64,000 nucleotides of DNA from Heliocidaris erythrogramma (taxonomy: Eukaryota; Echinodermata; Echinoidea; Camarodonta; Echinometridae), in NCBI GenBank assembly GCA_025617745.1, contig CM046858.1, positions 27,660,453 to 27,724,452 of the forward strand. Direction: 5' to 3'. The notes beneath the pieces are model-generated. The model saw only the letters and a program-made list of their open reading frames with translations. It did no database searches and had not been told where the DNA came from. Within the stretch, counting starts at the first letter, position 1; the number at the start of each line of letters is the position of its first letter. The position numbers and the translations under genes were made by a program. This document shows positions 52,501 to 63,329 of the stretch, piece by piece.

Positions 52501-54143
52501 GCCACGATCGATTTGTCGCAAAAACCTACGTCGGTATTTTGATCATTTTAGTAGCAGCCAATCAAAGCAAACAATAAACAAAAAGGACAATACCTAGTGA
52601 GATTAGAACTGAACTTGAAACGGGAACTTAATCCAATAATTAATTAACGGCACTTAAATAAGATCTCATTACTCTACGATATAATTTTTTTGGGGGGGGG
52701 GTGTGTGTGTGTGTGTGTGTGCACTTATCGATATAATATTATACATATATATATATATATGTATTTTTTCTTCTTCAAGTTAAATCACTTGAATGTAACC
52801 AAAGATCTTACCTGTATTTGAGGTATACAGATTTATTTCTAAATTAATTTGTCATTGAACATTGATATAATACGGTCGCCTTGTTTATTTGTTGTATCCT
52901 AGTAAAATCCTGACAGGGGGTTGGAGAACAGACAAAAAATTCTCAGAAATACTATTCTTTGATCATTTATATGAAAATATGTATAGTTTATGAAAATATA
53001 ATATGTTTCTTTAATTAATAATTTAATATTTTCTTTAATTATTGCGATTTATGTCAAAATATCAATGTAAAATGCATCCTGTTTTGTTATGAATGGATAT
53101 ACATGTATGTGCAATTTTGTTATGAATGATTTGTACAGTTTGTATTTCATTTGAGAGAGAAAAAAAAACAAATATTTTCAAAATTGTCATTTTTTGCATC
53201 GTGGCATGCATGAAATAATTCTGATCCATACTCGATTTAGGTTTGGTTGATCATTACCTACCCCGTAAATAATAAATCCGAGATAGTGCAGGAAAATTCC
53301 CTTTAATGGTAGAAGACTTTCTGACTCAAAATCTTGTCGACAAAGTTTATTGTTTTCTTATTGACATGCTTGATCGCTTCCTGCCTAATATGCAGACTGT
53401 CTTTATAGGTGTTAAATTCAATATGACTGTTATCTTTAATAAGTGGGATTGAAGGGGGAGGGATAAATGCACACATTCACATTCATTAAAAAAGTATGGG
53501 TAGCAAGTTTTTGTCCCTTTTCATTCTTTTTTGTTGTTGTTGTGCAAAATAACATTAATTCCTACATTTTTCTCGACTCCTCCTTCCCTTTTGTGACCCC
53601 ATCCTTTTCAATGACATTTCATATTTCCATTTCATTACTGAATTAAATAAAATGTGAATCTGATCCACAGATCTACTGCAAGAAATCAAGCTCATGTCAC
53701 TCGAAATGCGTTTAATTCACATATACATCCCAAACGACGCCGATTATCATCGTGGTGCTGATGGGGATGAAATAATGAAGTTAATGATGAAGGTGGTTAT
53801 GGTAGTAGTGGTGATGACAATAATGGTAATAATAAAGTTTGCCCTTCGCTCTTTTTCGTCATCTTTACAACAGGCACTATGAAAACAAAACTTAGTCTAT
53901 ATTATACTAAGAAAAATTTAACGAGCGATAATGAAGAGGTTAGGGATTAGGTGAGAAACCAAAGTGGAAAATCAGAGGAAGAAGTCAGAAGGTTTTGATG
54001 AAATTCAGACATCGGCACATCGCATAATGATTTTCAATGACAGGGCCTAAGTATGAAAAGCAGTTTCTGATTGAGACAAACTGATAACACGGCCATGAGT
54101 TTGGGGTATATTTTCTTCTAGTATTAATCATTAGCTTTGAATA
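52501..54143. other. Intergenic with GT and AT microsatellites
   Basis: Poly-G followed by (GT)n at 52693-52721 and (AT)n at 52744-52760. No gene is seen. Confidence 0.55.
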
Positions 54144-54352
54144 CACTCTAAAAACTCAAATGTTAAATCTACTTTTAAAAGGTTGGAGGAGTGACAACAT
54201 TTTTAAAATGGTAAATAAACACTTTTAACATGCTGGATCTAATAGATTAAAGGTTGGATGCAGCATGTTAAAAGTGTTCATTTACCATTTTGAAAATGTT
54301 GTCACTCCTCCAACCTTTTAAATGTAGATTTAACATTTGAGTTTTTAGAGTG
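54144..54352. mobile_element. Palindromic CACTA-like MITE
   Basis: Ends CACTCTAAAAACTCAAATGT and its complement, TA flanks. The whole ~209 bp is nearly a perfect palindrome. Confidence 0.85.
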
Positions 54353-56533
54353 TATTAACTTTAGATAAATCAATTTGCTATTTAATTTTAACTCCCAAGA
54401 ATTTAATTTCCTGATGAAATACTTGTATATTGCATTCATCAAGCAATTTCATAATATCTCCATTTTTGTTCATAAGGCTTCCAGCATGTTTATTTAACTA
54501 TCAGGTGGGGGGGGGGGGGTGGCCTGTATTATCACCCCACCCCCTATATTTTTGGATAAAATAAATAAGAATTACGATACATTAACTTTAAACTAATTAT
54601 AATAATTATCCAAACTCATGATGTTTGATCTTGAAATACCATAACATTCTGTAATGATTAGAAGTAAGGAAATGAGAAATGCCATAATTTGCGAAAATAT
54701 GCGAAAATATCGAAGAATATTCGCTCGCTCGCATTGTTATTGTCAATTAAGGGGTTCCGTCCATTGGCGTAGATCCGTGAAGTTTTCTTTTCATTAAAAA
54801 CCATTTTGGGATGCTCTAAAATGCAAGTTTTATAGACAGATTTTTGAAAATTCCCTGATGTAGGAGGGGGATACCCCCTCCCACCCCACTCGGTCTCTTC
54901 GGTCAGTGGTGTATCTAGGGGCAGGGAGGCAAATACCCCCGGCAGCAAGGTGGCGCAAAAAACGCAAAGGAGAGAAAGGAAATATACGGGGAAATGAAGA
55001 AAAATCATAATCTTTACGGGTCACGAGCCCCCAAATCCGGAGGGTGAATGCACTGGAAATCTAGTTTCTGAAGGTTTGAAATGCGAAACCCTGGCAGCCT
55101 GGGGAGCACACTTTCCGTGCTCATCACCAATTTCGCACTCTTCGCGTACCCCCACAACCGCCTCCCTAAAATGAAATCCTGGCTATGCGGTTGTATCCTT
55201 CACGTCTGCCCCCCCCCCCTATTGAAAAATCCTGGCTACGCCTGTGGCTGCAACTCAACACGAAGGGCCGTCTCAGTGGTTATCAAGTCGAATATAACAG
55301 ATTTGCAATATCTTACTGAGCATAAGGACAAAATTGATTAAAGCAGCAATTTTGTTCTCGTCAAAACATACGCACTGTAAACTTGTGACAACATTAATTC
55401 TCACGAAAGGAAAAGGTACTACCTAACTCACATTTAGGCCATGACATAAAATAATAATAATATAATAGTGGCTACTTGTATAGCGCGCAGGTCCGCCTTT
55501 CGACGCTCATGGCGATCCGAACTATTTTTCTTTGATGGATAACTGAAAAATAATTACAGCTGTTAGCATTTTGTAAACACTATAAAACAATTAAGATGAT
55601 ATACAAGTATTTGCCAACAAACTAACCTGTCAATCTTTTCCAGGCAAAATAGGACAGAATATTTTATGCACAACTTAGTCACTCCCATTTCCACTGGAAG
55701 GTGGAAATCATTACTCAATCTCGAAGGTCATTTTAATAAAACACAATAAAAACTACTTTCGAAAAATCAACTGAAGGCAATTTCAATAGCCCTGTCTATC
55801 ACCTTTAGAAATGTGCGACTATTACAATCACCTATTACGTAATCCGAACCTGATTTCTATGGGCAGTACAATAGGCCTTTGAAAATGCCCTCGAGTTTAT
55901 TTTTCGAAAGTAGTTTTGATCGTGTTATAATAATAATATTAATATTGGGTATTTTTATAGCTCTCATATCCACCACGTATAAGGTGTTCAAGGCGCTCAA
56001 AGGCCTATCCCTTTGAGGAAAAATGCTATTCATTGCAAACATTGTCTGCCCTCTGTCTCTATGCAACTACGTTCATGGCAAACGTAGTCAGAAAATCATC
56101 ATAATAATTTAAAGATTTTCCGCTTAATTGGTGTCAATCAATTGCAGGCTTTAATTGCAGGCTGTCCACTTATTATCATTTGCCGAGGTTAGGGTCTTTG
56201 CGTAATTATGAAGTCGAATCAACATGTGATATCAACAGAAAACCTTCATGAAAAGTAGATTGAATCGTTGTCAAGGCTCTCAACAGTCATGAGCGGGGTT
56301 AAGTGGGTCGAGAAGTGAAAAAAAAAATCATCATGGAAAGCATCACTCATCGTTAACGAGATGAGACACAACATAATGTAGTAGGTTGATCTCTAAGAAT
56401 TCACATTCGGACTTCGCTGCGTTTTGTTTGACATTACTCCAATAAACATTTGGAATGATTGAGCCATTGGTGACAATAAGGACCAACTTCTCAGCGATTT
56501 GTAGGGATTCAGCTGAGATCAAGTTATGGAATA
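54353..56533. other. Intergenic with degraded repeats
   Basis: A poly-G run near 54506-54520. A degraded repeat at 54895-55255 includes CCTGGCTACGCCTG and shares CGCAAAAAACGCAAA with 4760. Two minus-strand LINE-type tails, (ATA)n next to TATAGCGCGC (55447-55510) and TATAGCTCTCATATCC (55925-56010). No gene is recognised. Confidence 0.5.
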
Positions 56534-57616
56534 ATGGATTCAACAAACTGCACTTTTGATAGTAGCGATACGGAAACGCTTGTACGATTCTCAACATTAC
56601 GGTACATTTACTCAACTGCTTTGCTAATTTCCTGTATACTTTGCTTAGTCGGGAACACGCTGAATTTCATGGTGCTACGAAAGCTGGCGAATGTTAGTGA
56701 GCCGAGGAAAGTGATATTATCTTTCCTATCCATGTCGGATCTTTGTACGGGTATTAGTTTGATACCCTCAATACCAGCAGTGGCTCTCAAGTCATGGCCA
56801 TTCAGTCATGAGTTTTGCGTCTTCTGCCACTACCTGAACATCACAAATCTTGGTATATCTATCGTCCTCATCCTTCTAATCACCTATGATTGCTTCATCG
56901 CCGTCGTTCATCCGTACAAATACGCGTCGATGATCACAAAGTCCAGGGCAATTGCAGCGTCTGTCTTTGTCACCGTTAGCTACTATATAACGATGGCTGT
57001 GGTGATGGCTGTGGGAAGCACTGGACCCTTCTCGGATGTTCAATTTTATCCAATGATTGGTTCGTGTTTCATAAATTACCGTGCAAAAGGGCTATTGACC
57101 TACGTTGTACACGTGTTTTCCTATCTCCTGATACTGTTCGCACTTGTGATAACTATTATGCAGGGAATGGTTGCCAACATTTCGAGAAAACAGGCTCGTC
57201 GCATTGCAGAATTAGAGGGCCGCTTCAGGGAAAGTACCCTCACTGATGAAGAGTCTACGTGCAAAACGGCCGACGCAACGGCATCATCGGTAAAGAAGCA
57301 GGAGCGAAAAGGTGGGAAGGATGAACGGAGGATGCCCGGGAGGCGGCAAGTATCGGAGCTGAAAGGAGTGCTCGTCTGCATTGCAGTCTCCTCGGCTTTC
57401 TTCGTTGCCTGGTTACCCACGGCAATGTGGCAGATATACACGGTACAAAATCGAGGATGTGTGGATTCGCTAGCTTTGATCATCTTGAGTTTTCTCACTT
57501 CGTCACAATGTTGGATAAATCCTCTCATCTACATGGTGATGAAAAGGAACTACAGGCAAACGCTTCGCAATATCTTGGATCCGATCTTCAAGCGATGTCG
57601 GATAGGCCTCCATTGA
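56534..57616 (+). CDS. Orphan class-A (rhodopsin-like) GPCR, intronless, 360 aa
   Basis: A seven-helix receptor of amine/peptide-receptor style; ligand unknown. Helix-1 Gly40-Asn41, helix-2 S-x-x-D (Asp69), Cys95 with Cys178 for the disulfide, helix-6 A-W-L-P (292-295) and helix-7 N-P-L-I-Y (329-333) are canonical. The DRY motif is D-C-F (119-121), followed by the usual A-V-x-H-P-x-x-Y. The Arg that locks the inactive state and contacts G protein is therefore missing. Sequons lie at Asn5, Asn53 and Asn102. The third cytoplasmic loop is about 213-276 and strongly charged. The start is the first ATG of the frame and precedes a short N-terminus. Only ~30% of motif positions match the other GPCR here, so the two are not recent duplicates. 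Confidence 0.92.
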   Translation: MDSTNCTFDSSDTETLVRFSTLRYIYSTALLISCILCLVGNTLNFMVLRKLANVSEPRKVILSFLSMSDLCTGISLIPSIPAVALKSWPFSHEFCVFCHYLNITNLGISIVLILLITYDCFIAVVHPYKYASMITKSRAIAASVFVTVSYYITMAVVMAVGSTGPFSDVQFYPMIGSCFINYRAKGLLTYVVHVFSYLLILFALVITIMQGMVANISRKQARRIAELEGRFRESTLTDEESTCKTADATASSVKKQERKGGKDERRMPGRRQVSELKGVLVCIAVSSAFFVAWLPTAMWQIYTVQNRGCVDSLALIILSFLTSSQCWINPLIYMVMKRNYRQTLRNILDPIFKRCRIGLH

Positions 57617-58049
57617 TTTATCGGACAAATACTTCCAAGTGATCTTGATATCTCCAAAGTCATATTATTGGGGATACTATAATCTTAATGGGCAATTCGA
57701 TCATTTAGAATGGACTTCACTTTTAAGATGGACAGGTCTTTATATAGTAATGCACACATCCTCAACCAACTTCAGGAAAATTCACCATCATAAGTTCCTC
57801 ACCAGAAACATGAAACACTTTCCGATCTTTCGCAGCTAGCTCCGCGTAATTTCTAAATTGGTCACAAGTTCGCTGCGTTCGAGATTTGTGCAGACATAAA
57901 TTGGTAATTCCGCCAGTCCTCTTTGTGAAACTATGATGGGAACATAACGGGAGCACCATGGTATAGTTGTTCAGTCACTTTATTTCCTATCAGGGGGTTG
58001 TGAGTTCGTATATATTTGCCCGGTGCATAAAATTATGCCCTTTATACCA

Positions 58050-58169
58050 CAGTCACACCAACAAACCGACCCTACACCGAATCCAAAAGGACAAATTATT
58101 GGCCATTGGGGGCAATGTCATTTTTTTCGGTCTGGTGTCGGTGTGGCGTCGGTCTTGTTGGTGTGACTG
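58050..58169. repeat. Short foldback
   Basis: CAGTCACACCAACAAACCGA at 58050 and its imperfect complement ending at 58169. About 120 bp, no target duplication seen. Confidence 0.6.
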
Positions 58170-58479
58170 GCTCTTTAGAAGGGGCCACTTTATCTCTTTG
58201 TCTCTTATTCGACCGTTTAAAAGGTTTGGTACCTGATAGGTTTGACTAGTGTAACCTGCAGAATAATATACAGAGTGCCTAGAGGAATGGTTTGATTGAT
58301 TATTTGAACGATTGATAGATTGCTAATTCATTATTTTTTAATTGGGGTAATTGTATTGCGGATGAAAATAGTGAGGTAGAATCATATCAACGCACACAAA
58401 AATGAAGGTTTAGAATCCGCCTATTTATTTAGATGCCATACAGACTTCAATAATACAAAACGGCTCAATCCGAAAGGGT

Positions 58480-58990
58480 GGGTATATAGCGTCGCGTCGC
58501 GTTGACACGAACGCCACCATTCATCCAAAGACCACCCCCCCCCCCCCCCCCGTGTTGGTTGGGTCACGTGGCGTTGACTGGAACGCCATCATTCGTCCAA
58601 ATCACCCCCGGTTTTGCCGAAAGGGTACGTTGACTTTTTCTAAATATTGTTATTATAATTATTATTATCAGGCGCGGATCCAGGATTTTGTAAAAAAAAA
58701 AGGAGGGGCACAGAAATGCAAGGCTGTCATCAGGGGCGGGTCCAGGAGTTTTTAAAAGGGGGCACAGAGCCGGAAAATTACTCAAGGGGGCAATTTTTTT
58801 GTATTGTGTACTTAAGGTATGCCAGTTGGGTTCCAAAGGGGGTGGGGGATCCGCCCCTGATTAAAATCATTAATCAGGGGCGGATCCAGGATTTTGTAAA
58901 AAGGGGGGGGGGGGCACAGATATGCAGGGCTGTCAACCTTGGAAGGAGATCCGTATTTAAATTGCTCGGGGGGGGGGGGGGGGAGGGGTG
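58480..58990. repeat. Poly-G composite repeats with gcggatcc ends, second locus
   Basis: The same order of parts as 40740-41035: CGTCGCGTTGAC with CATTCRTCCAAAG, poly-C, GGTTTTGCCGAAAGGGT, a shared GTGTACTTAAGGTATGCCA block, and back-to-back GCCCCTGATTA / TAATCAGGGGC ends at 58852-58882. Confidence 0.7.
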
Positions 58991-58998
58991 GCGAGAAT

Positions 58999-59198
58999 GT
59001 ACCTGGCATCGCACCGGCACTGAAATTGGTAAATAACATTACTCAAGTACGAGTCCCATCTCGTGTAATGCCCAGTGAATGTGGGCTTGCGGTGTTTTCT
59101 ACAAATAGGATGCTACCGTCAACTAGCAAGGATGTACTACCCACCCCCACTTGAGTAATGTTATTTACCAATTTCAGTGCCGGTGCGATGCCAGGTAC
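58999..59198. repeat. Perfect 50-bp inverted repeat
   Basis: 58999-59048 and 59149-59198 are exact reverse complements with a 100-bp spacer. The right arm runs directly into the retroelement coding region. Confidence 0.9.
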
Positions 59199-59600
59199 GT
59201 GGGCCGTACTTCCCAGCGGTTGGCTGATCGCATTAAACTACATGTCCCCTCGACTATTGGGAACCGTACAACCCATCAGCGCACCCAGCCCGTCCGTGCC
59301 TGCAAATCTGAAATGCACGCTAACTGACCAAAGATAGCCAAATGCGATTCAGCGATTGGTCTCCATTTGCTGAACAATCCAGCTTGTGCACAAAGCTATG
59401 CCGACGATCAATTCTCAATTATGTCCCGGGCCAGAAGCGCAGCGCATTTATACGCTTTCTGGAAGCCGCCTACATTCAATCGCACGAACCCCTTCTGTGC
59501 AGACAAAAGGAGTTCGTCCAAGCTTTGCGATTGTTCTGAAATTACGGCGTCCGGGTTGCATCGAGTATAATATAGTTGATTTCGAGTAATTTGTTACATA
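59190..59600 (+). mobile_element. Penelope-like retroelement 3' fragment (GIY-YIG region)
   Basis: Translation gives YVGRTSQRLADRIKLHVPST, then a TGA, then HLLNNPACAQSYADDQFSIM in the same frame. A frame change leads to FLEAAYIQSHEPLLCRQKEF ending VQALRLF-stop. This order (YVG...R...H, then HLL..C, then FLE..YI...LCRQKE) is that of the C-terminal endonuclease region of Penelope-like elements. The polymerase part is absent. Confidence 0.65.
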
Positions 59601-59844
59601 CCTGCGTGATAACCTGATGAGTGCAGGTCGAAAAGCTTCGTTATCATGTCTCTATTTCGTGAAAGTTTGTCATTTGTTAGTCAGAAAAAAGATGTTTATT
59701 TTATGCAAACAAGTTTGATATTTTAGGATTTTTATTTTGATTCAGTGTGGTGAGAGCAAATTACTTTTTACTCTCGTTTACAGTAGATTTTTTTTTCTTT
59801 TCTTTTTTTTCAATTCAAAGAGACTTTATTTCCATCAAAATAGT

Positions 59845-60153
59845 ATAAAATAAACTAATTAAACGAAAACTTACCAAGTTTGAAGCTTTAATTACTATTT
59901 TCATAGTATCCGGAGGCGAGATAAATCATGACGAAGAATGCCGCCACTGCGCATGCGCTCAACCATAATTCAAAGCCGTCGTGCCCGACGCGAGGAAAAA
60001 GATACGAATAAAATTAAGGCTAACAACGAAAAACTGAAGCTAGATGAAAAAGGGAGGGAGAGGAGGGCATGATTTATCTCGCCTCCGGATACTATGAAAA
60101 TAGTAATTAAAGCCTCAAACTTGGTAAGTTTTCGTTTAATTAGTCTATTTTAT
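59845..60153 (-). repeat. DIRS inverted terminal/internal complementary structure
   Basis: 59845-59930 and 60068-60153 are 86-bp inverted copies with two or so mismatches, 137 bp apart. ATAAATCATGACGAAG occurs directly at 59921 and again at about 60170. DIRS elements end this way, with an internal complementary region next to a terminal repeat. Confidence 0.8.
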
Positions 60154-60281
60154 TCGTATCCTCGTCTCAATAAATCATGACGAAGATTTTAAATCCCTCG
60201 CAACGGGCACGAAAGCCGTTCCAAACACGGGTGTTTATCGAACACTGAAAAACACCCTTACCCATCAACAAAAAATGTGCT

Positions 60282-61265
60282 TCACTGACTCTCAAGGACA
60301 GCTTGTGAGAACGAAGGCTGTCCCTCTTCAAGTGGCTTCAAATAGAAGTCCTTAAATGTTTTTTCTCCCTTCCACCCAGCCTGCTTGAGAATTGAGGCGA
60401 GTGGAATGTCATGACGACTGGCAAAAGATGTCGACGCTGCCCTTGTCGAATGAGCAGAATACTTGTTCGTGTCGACTCCAGCCTGTTCTAGAGTAACTTT
60501 AATCCATCGACTGACAGTTTGTTTCGTAGCCCTATGGAAGGGTCTCTTAAAAGTAATAAAGAGGCCTTGCTCCTGACCCCTAATCTCCTGTGTTCTACTC
60601 TTATAATGCCTGAGGTAGTGTAGGATGCACAATCTCTTGTCTGCAGAGAAAGCTCCAAACGACAAATTTATTCCCACATTCCCAGGCCTACTCTACCTGA
60701 GTAGCGAATCAATATTGATATCCACACGGTCCGAAGAAAACTTCAAGCTATCCAAAGATATCTCATACAGCGTCTGTACCCGTTGAGCCGAAACCAGTGC
60801 AAACAAGGTGCAAACTTTAAGTGATAAATTCTTCAAAGTCAGTTTGTGAGCTGGCGACTGTTTCCTAAGATAATTTAAGACTTTGCTCACATCCCAAATA
60901 CACCTGTATCTGGGAACGGGGGGTCTAAGTTGGAAAACACCTTTTAAGTACCTACAAATCAGGGGGTGCGTTCCAATAGAGTATAAGCCCCCTTCTAAGC
61001 TCACTACTGAAGATAAAGCGCTACGAGCAGAGTTAATCACGTTGTAGTTTGCATGTTGCCCGTAGAAAAGCGAATCAAAGAATTGCAGCACATATCCCGC
61101 TTTAGTATGGGTCCAAATCCAATTCTTTTCCTCACAAAATTTCATCCACTTTGACAAATAAACGTTATATTGACGCTTAGTAGAGTCCCTCCATGAGGCT
61201 CCAATAATGTTCACAGTTCTTGTGGTGAGGCCTTGTGAGTGAAGTTGCTGGCTCCAAGCCTGCAA
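60282..61265 (-). pseudogene. DIRS tyrosine recombinase, interrupted by one in-frame TAG
   Basis: The first part (61265-60693, 190 residues) has the N-terminal core-binding region and the catalytic Arg (ALVSAQRVQTL, Arg162). After an in-frame TAG the same frame continues to 60282 with AHSTRAAS (the H-x-x-R pair), ILKQAGW and TFKDFY (the nucleophilic Tyr). All R-H-R-Y positions are present. It overlaps the RT frame by about 55 bp in another frame. The enzyme would integrate circular cDNA by site-specific-type recombination. Confidence 0.9.
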
Positions 61266-63160
61266 ATAAAAAGAGAGAGATTTGTAAGTGGGTGGGGGGT
61301 ACCCGACACTGGTTGCCTAACTAGACAACTACAATCCCTGATGTGCCATGGTGCCTCCAGTAACATATCCTGTAAGAGTGGAAACCACGCTTGTGTCGGC
61401 CAGCAGGGGACCACCAACAATCCTTGTGCCTTATCTTGCCTGACCTTCTGGAGACACTTGGCGATGAGGCAAAATGGTGGAAAGGCATAAAACTGAAGGG
61501 GACCCCAGTCTAGCGTGAAAGCATCCACTGCCCAGGCATACGGATCTGGTAACCATGACACGTAGATCGGGAGCTGCGTATTCAGCCTAGATGCAAATAG
61601 GTCAACTTTGGGCGTACCAAATTTCTTGCAAATTTCCTGAAAGAGCCCTCTATCTAACATCCACTCGGTATTGTCATTAAATTTTCTGGACATGAGGTCA
61701 GCCTCAACATTTTGTGACCCAGGCAGATGCGCAGCCGTTATCCAGATATCACGCCTGCTGCACCAGTCCCAAATCTGAAGTGCCATTTCATTACAAGATG
61801 CAGATTTGACACCCCCCATATTATTCAGGTAAGCGACTGCAGTAGAATTATCAAGGCGCATAAGCACATGAGTATTCCGAATCTGGGAGCAAAAGGCTTT
61901 CAGCCCGAACCCTGCAGCGAGGGTTTCCAAGTAATTAATCTCATTTGATTTGGCACGTTCCAATTCTTGCGCATTCCATCTGCCCCCTGTTTGCGAGGTT
62001 AGGTTCGTAGCGCCCCACCCCTGGCCACTAGCATCGGTCCGCAGCTCAACAGTGGGGTTTTTACGCCAGATTGGGTTCCAAACCATAGGCACGTTCTCGA
62101 TCCACCACTGAAGGTCAGAGTTTGCTTTATCAGAGAGATACATAGGGCGATCAAAATGGCCCCTCTGTTTTAATGCATTGATCTTTTCAACCTCCATGGT
62201 CCGATAGTGCAGTGGCCCATACTGGGCTGCAGGGAAAGTGGCTATGATTTTCCCTATTACTCTAGCTACTTCACGAATAGAGGGTTTCTTGTCAGAAATC
62301 AAGTCAATACATGCCTCCTTGATATCAGTAATCTTGTTCTCAGGGAGTGTGATTTTCATGGAAACGGTGTTGAGTCTGTAACCCAAAAATTCAATATCCT
62401 GAGTAGGATCCAGAACCGACTTGTCCGGGTGGATAACAAAGCCGAGTTTGGAGAATATTTCGACTGTAGCTTGCACAGCCTTTTGAGTGGCTGTTCTGGA
62501 TTTCCCAATGATGATAGTATCATCTAGGTAGGCGAGAACAAGATGCCCAGAGTGTCTCAAAGAGGCAAGTATTGGTTTTAGTACTTTTGTGAACAGTCTT
62601 GGGGCAGAGGTTAAGCCATTGGGGAGGGCCTTGAACTGCCACAGTTGCCCTGCCCATTTGAAGCGGAGATACTTTCTTGACTCTGAGTGTATAGGAATTG
62701 TGTAATATGCGTCACGGAGGTCTACTGAAGCCATGAAATAGCCTTCTGAAAGAAGGGCTTTAATGGACAAAATATTGTCCATCTTGAAGTGTTGGTAATC
62801 AACAGAGTTATTCAGCTCTGACAGATCTAAAATTAAGCGGATCCCTCCATTTTTCTTTGGCCGAGTAAAAATTTCTGAAATGAATTCACCAGCCTCAGGG
62901 AGGCATCGCTCAATGACCCCTTTCTCCTGTAAACGAGCAGTTTCTTCATCAATCTTTGCCATTTCAGCTTTATCCCTTTTGTATGGGTAAAGGGGTCTGC
63001 TCCGCTGAGGAGGAAATTTGGCAGGGTTAAATTCAATTTTATACCCTCTAACGGCCTGAAGAATGAAGGGATCCGATGTAAGAGTACACCAGTCTTTGTA
63101 ATATAACTTCAGTCGACCTCCGACTGCATTTGATAATTCCCTAGTAGAAGAGGTACTCAC
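61211..63160 (-). CDS. DIRS reverse transcriptase-RNase H polyprotein, 649 aa
   Basis: Reverse transcriptase motifs: LILDLSELN (about 109-117), VDLRDAYYTIP (146-156), LPNGLTSAPRLF (179-190) and the catalytic YLDD at 211-214. RNase H follows with acidic residues at Asp376 (RTDASGQGWG), Glu407 (NEINYLETLA), Asp437 (RLDNSTAV) and Asp488 (NVEADLMSR). The C-terminal part (KVDLFASRLNTQLPIYVSWL, FPPFCLI, PCWPTQAWFPLL) is the segment that in DIRS elements lies between RNase H and recombinase and has been compared to a methyltransferase. The frame is open throughout. Confidence 0.93.
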   Translation of the reverse strand: MSTSSTRELSNAVGGRLKLYYKDWCTLTSDPFILQAVRGYKIEFNPAKFPPQRSRPLYPYKRDKAEMAKIDEETARLQEKGVIERCLPEAGEFISEIFTRPKKNGGIRLILDLSELNNSVDYQHFKMDNILSIKALLSEGYFMASVDLRDAYYTIPIHSESRKYLRFKWAGQLWQFKALPNGLTSAPRLFTKVLKPILASLRHSGHLVLAYLDDTIIIGKSRTATQKAVQATVEIFSKLGFVIHPDKSVLDPTQDIEFLGYRLNTVSMKITLPENKITDIKEACIDLISDKKPSIREVARVIGKIIATFPAAQYGPLHYRTMEVEKINALKQRGHFDRPMYLSDKANSDLQWWIENVPMVWNPIWRKNPTVELRTDASGQGWGATNLTSQTGGRWNAQELERAKSNEINYLETLAAGFGLKAFCSQIRNTHVLMRLDNSTAVAYLNNMGGVKSASCNEMALQIWDWCSRRDIWITAAHLPGSQNVEADLMSRKFNDNTEWMLDRGLFQEICKKFGTPKVDLFASRLNTQLPIYVSWLPDPYAWAVDAFTLDWGPLQFYAFPPFCLIAKCLQKVRQDKAQGLLVVPCWPTQAWFPLLQDMLLEAPWHIRDCSCLVRQPVSGTPHPLTNLSLFICRLGASNFTHKASPQEL

Positions 63161-63329
63161 CTCTTGAATGATTGCTTGGGAGGCTCCAGTTACTTTCCCC
63201 CTGCCCGTGGCGTTGGGGCTGGCCCTTGGCCTTTGTCCTCTGGTCGTCCATTCTGGCGGGCGACGGGTCGCTTGATCGGGGCCATTCCTTGTGGTGCCCC
63301 TTCCACTGTCCTAAAAAAGGCTTGCCATA

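Noticed and set aside
61239-62527. Plus-strand frames of 70-106 codons under the DIRS polymerase
   Set aside because: They are antisense shadows of the reverse transcriptase frame.
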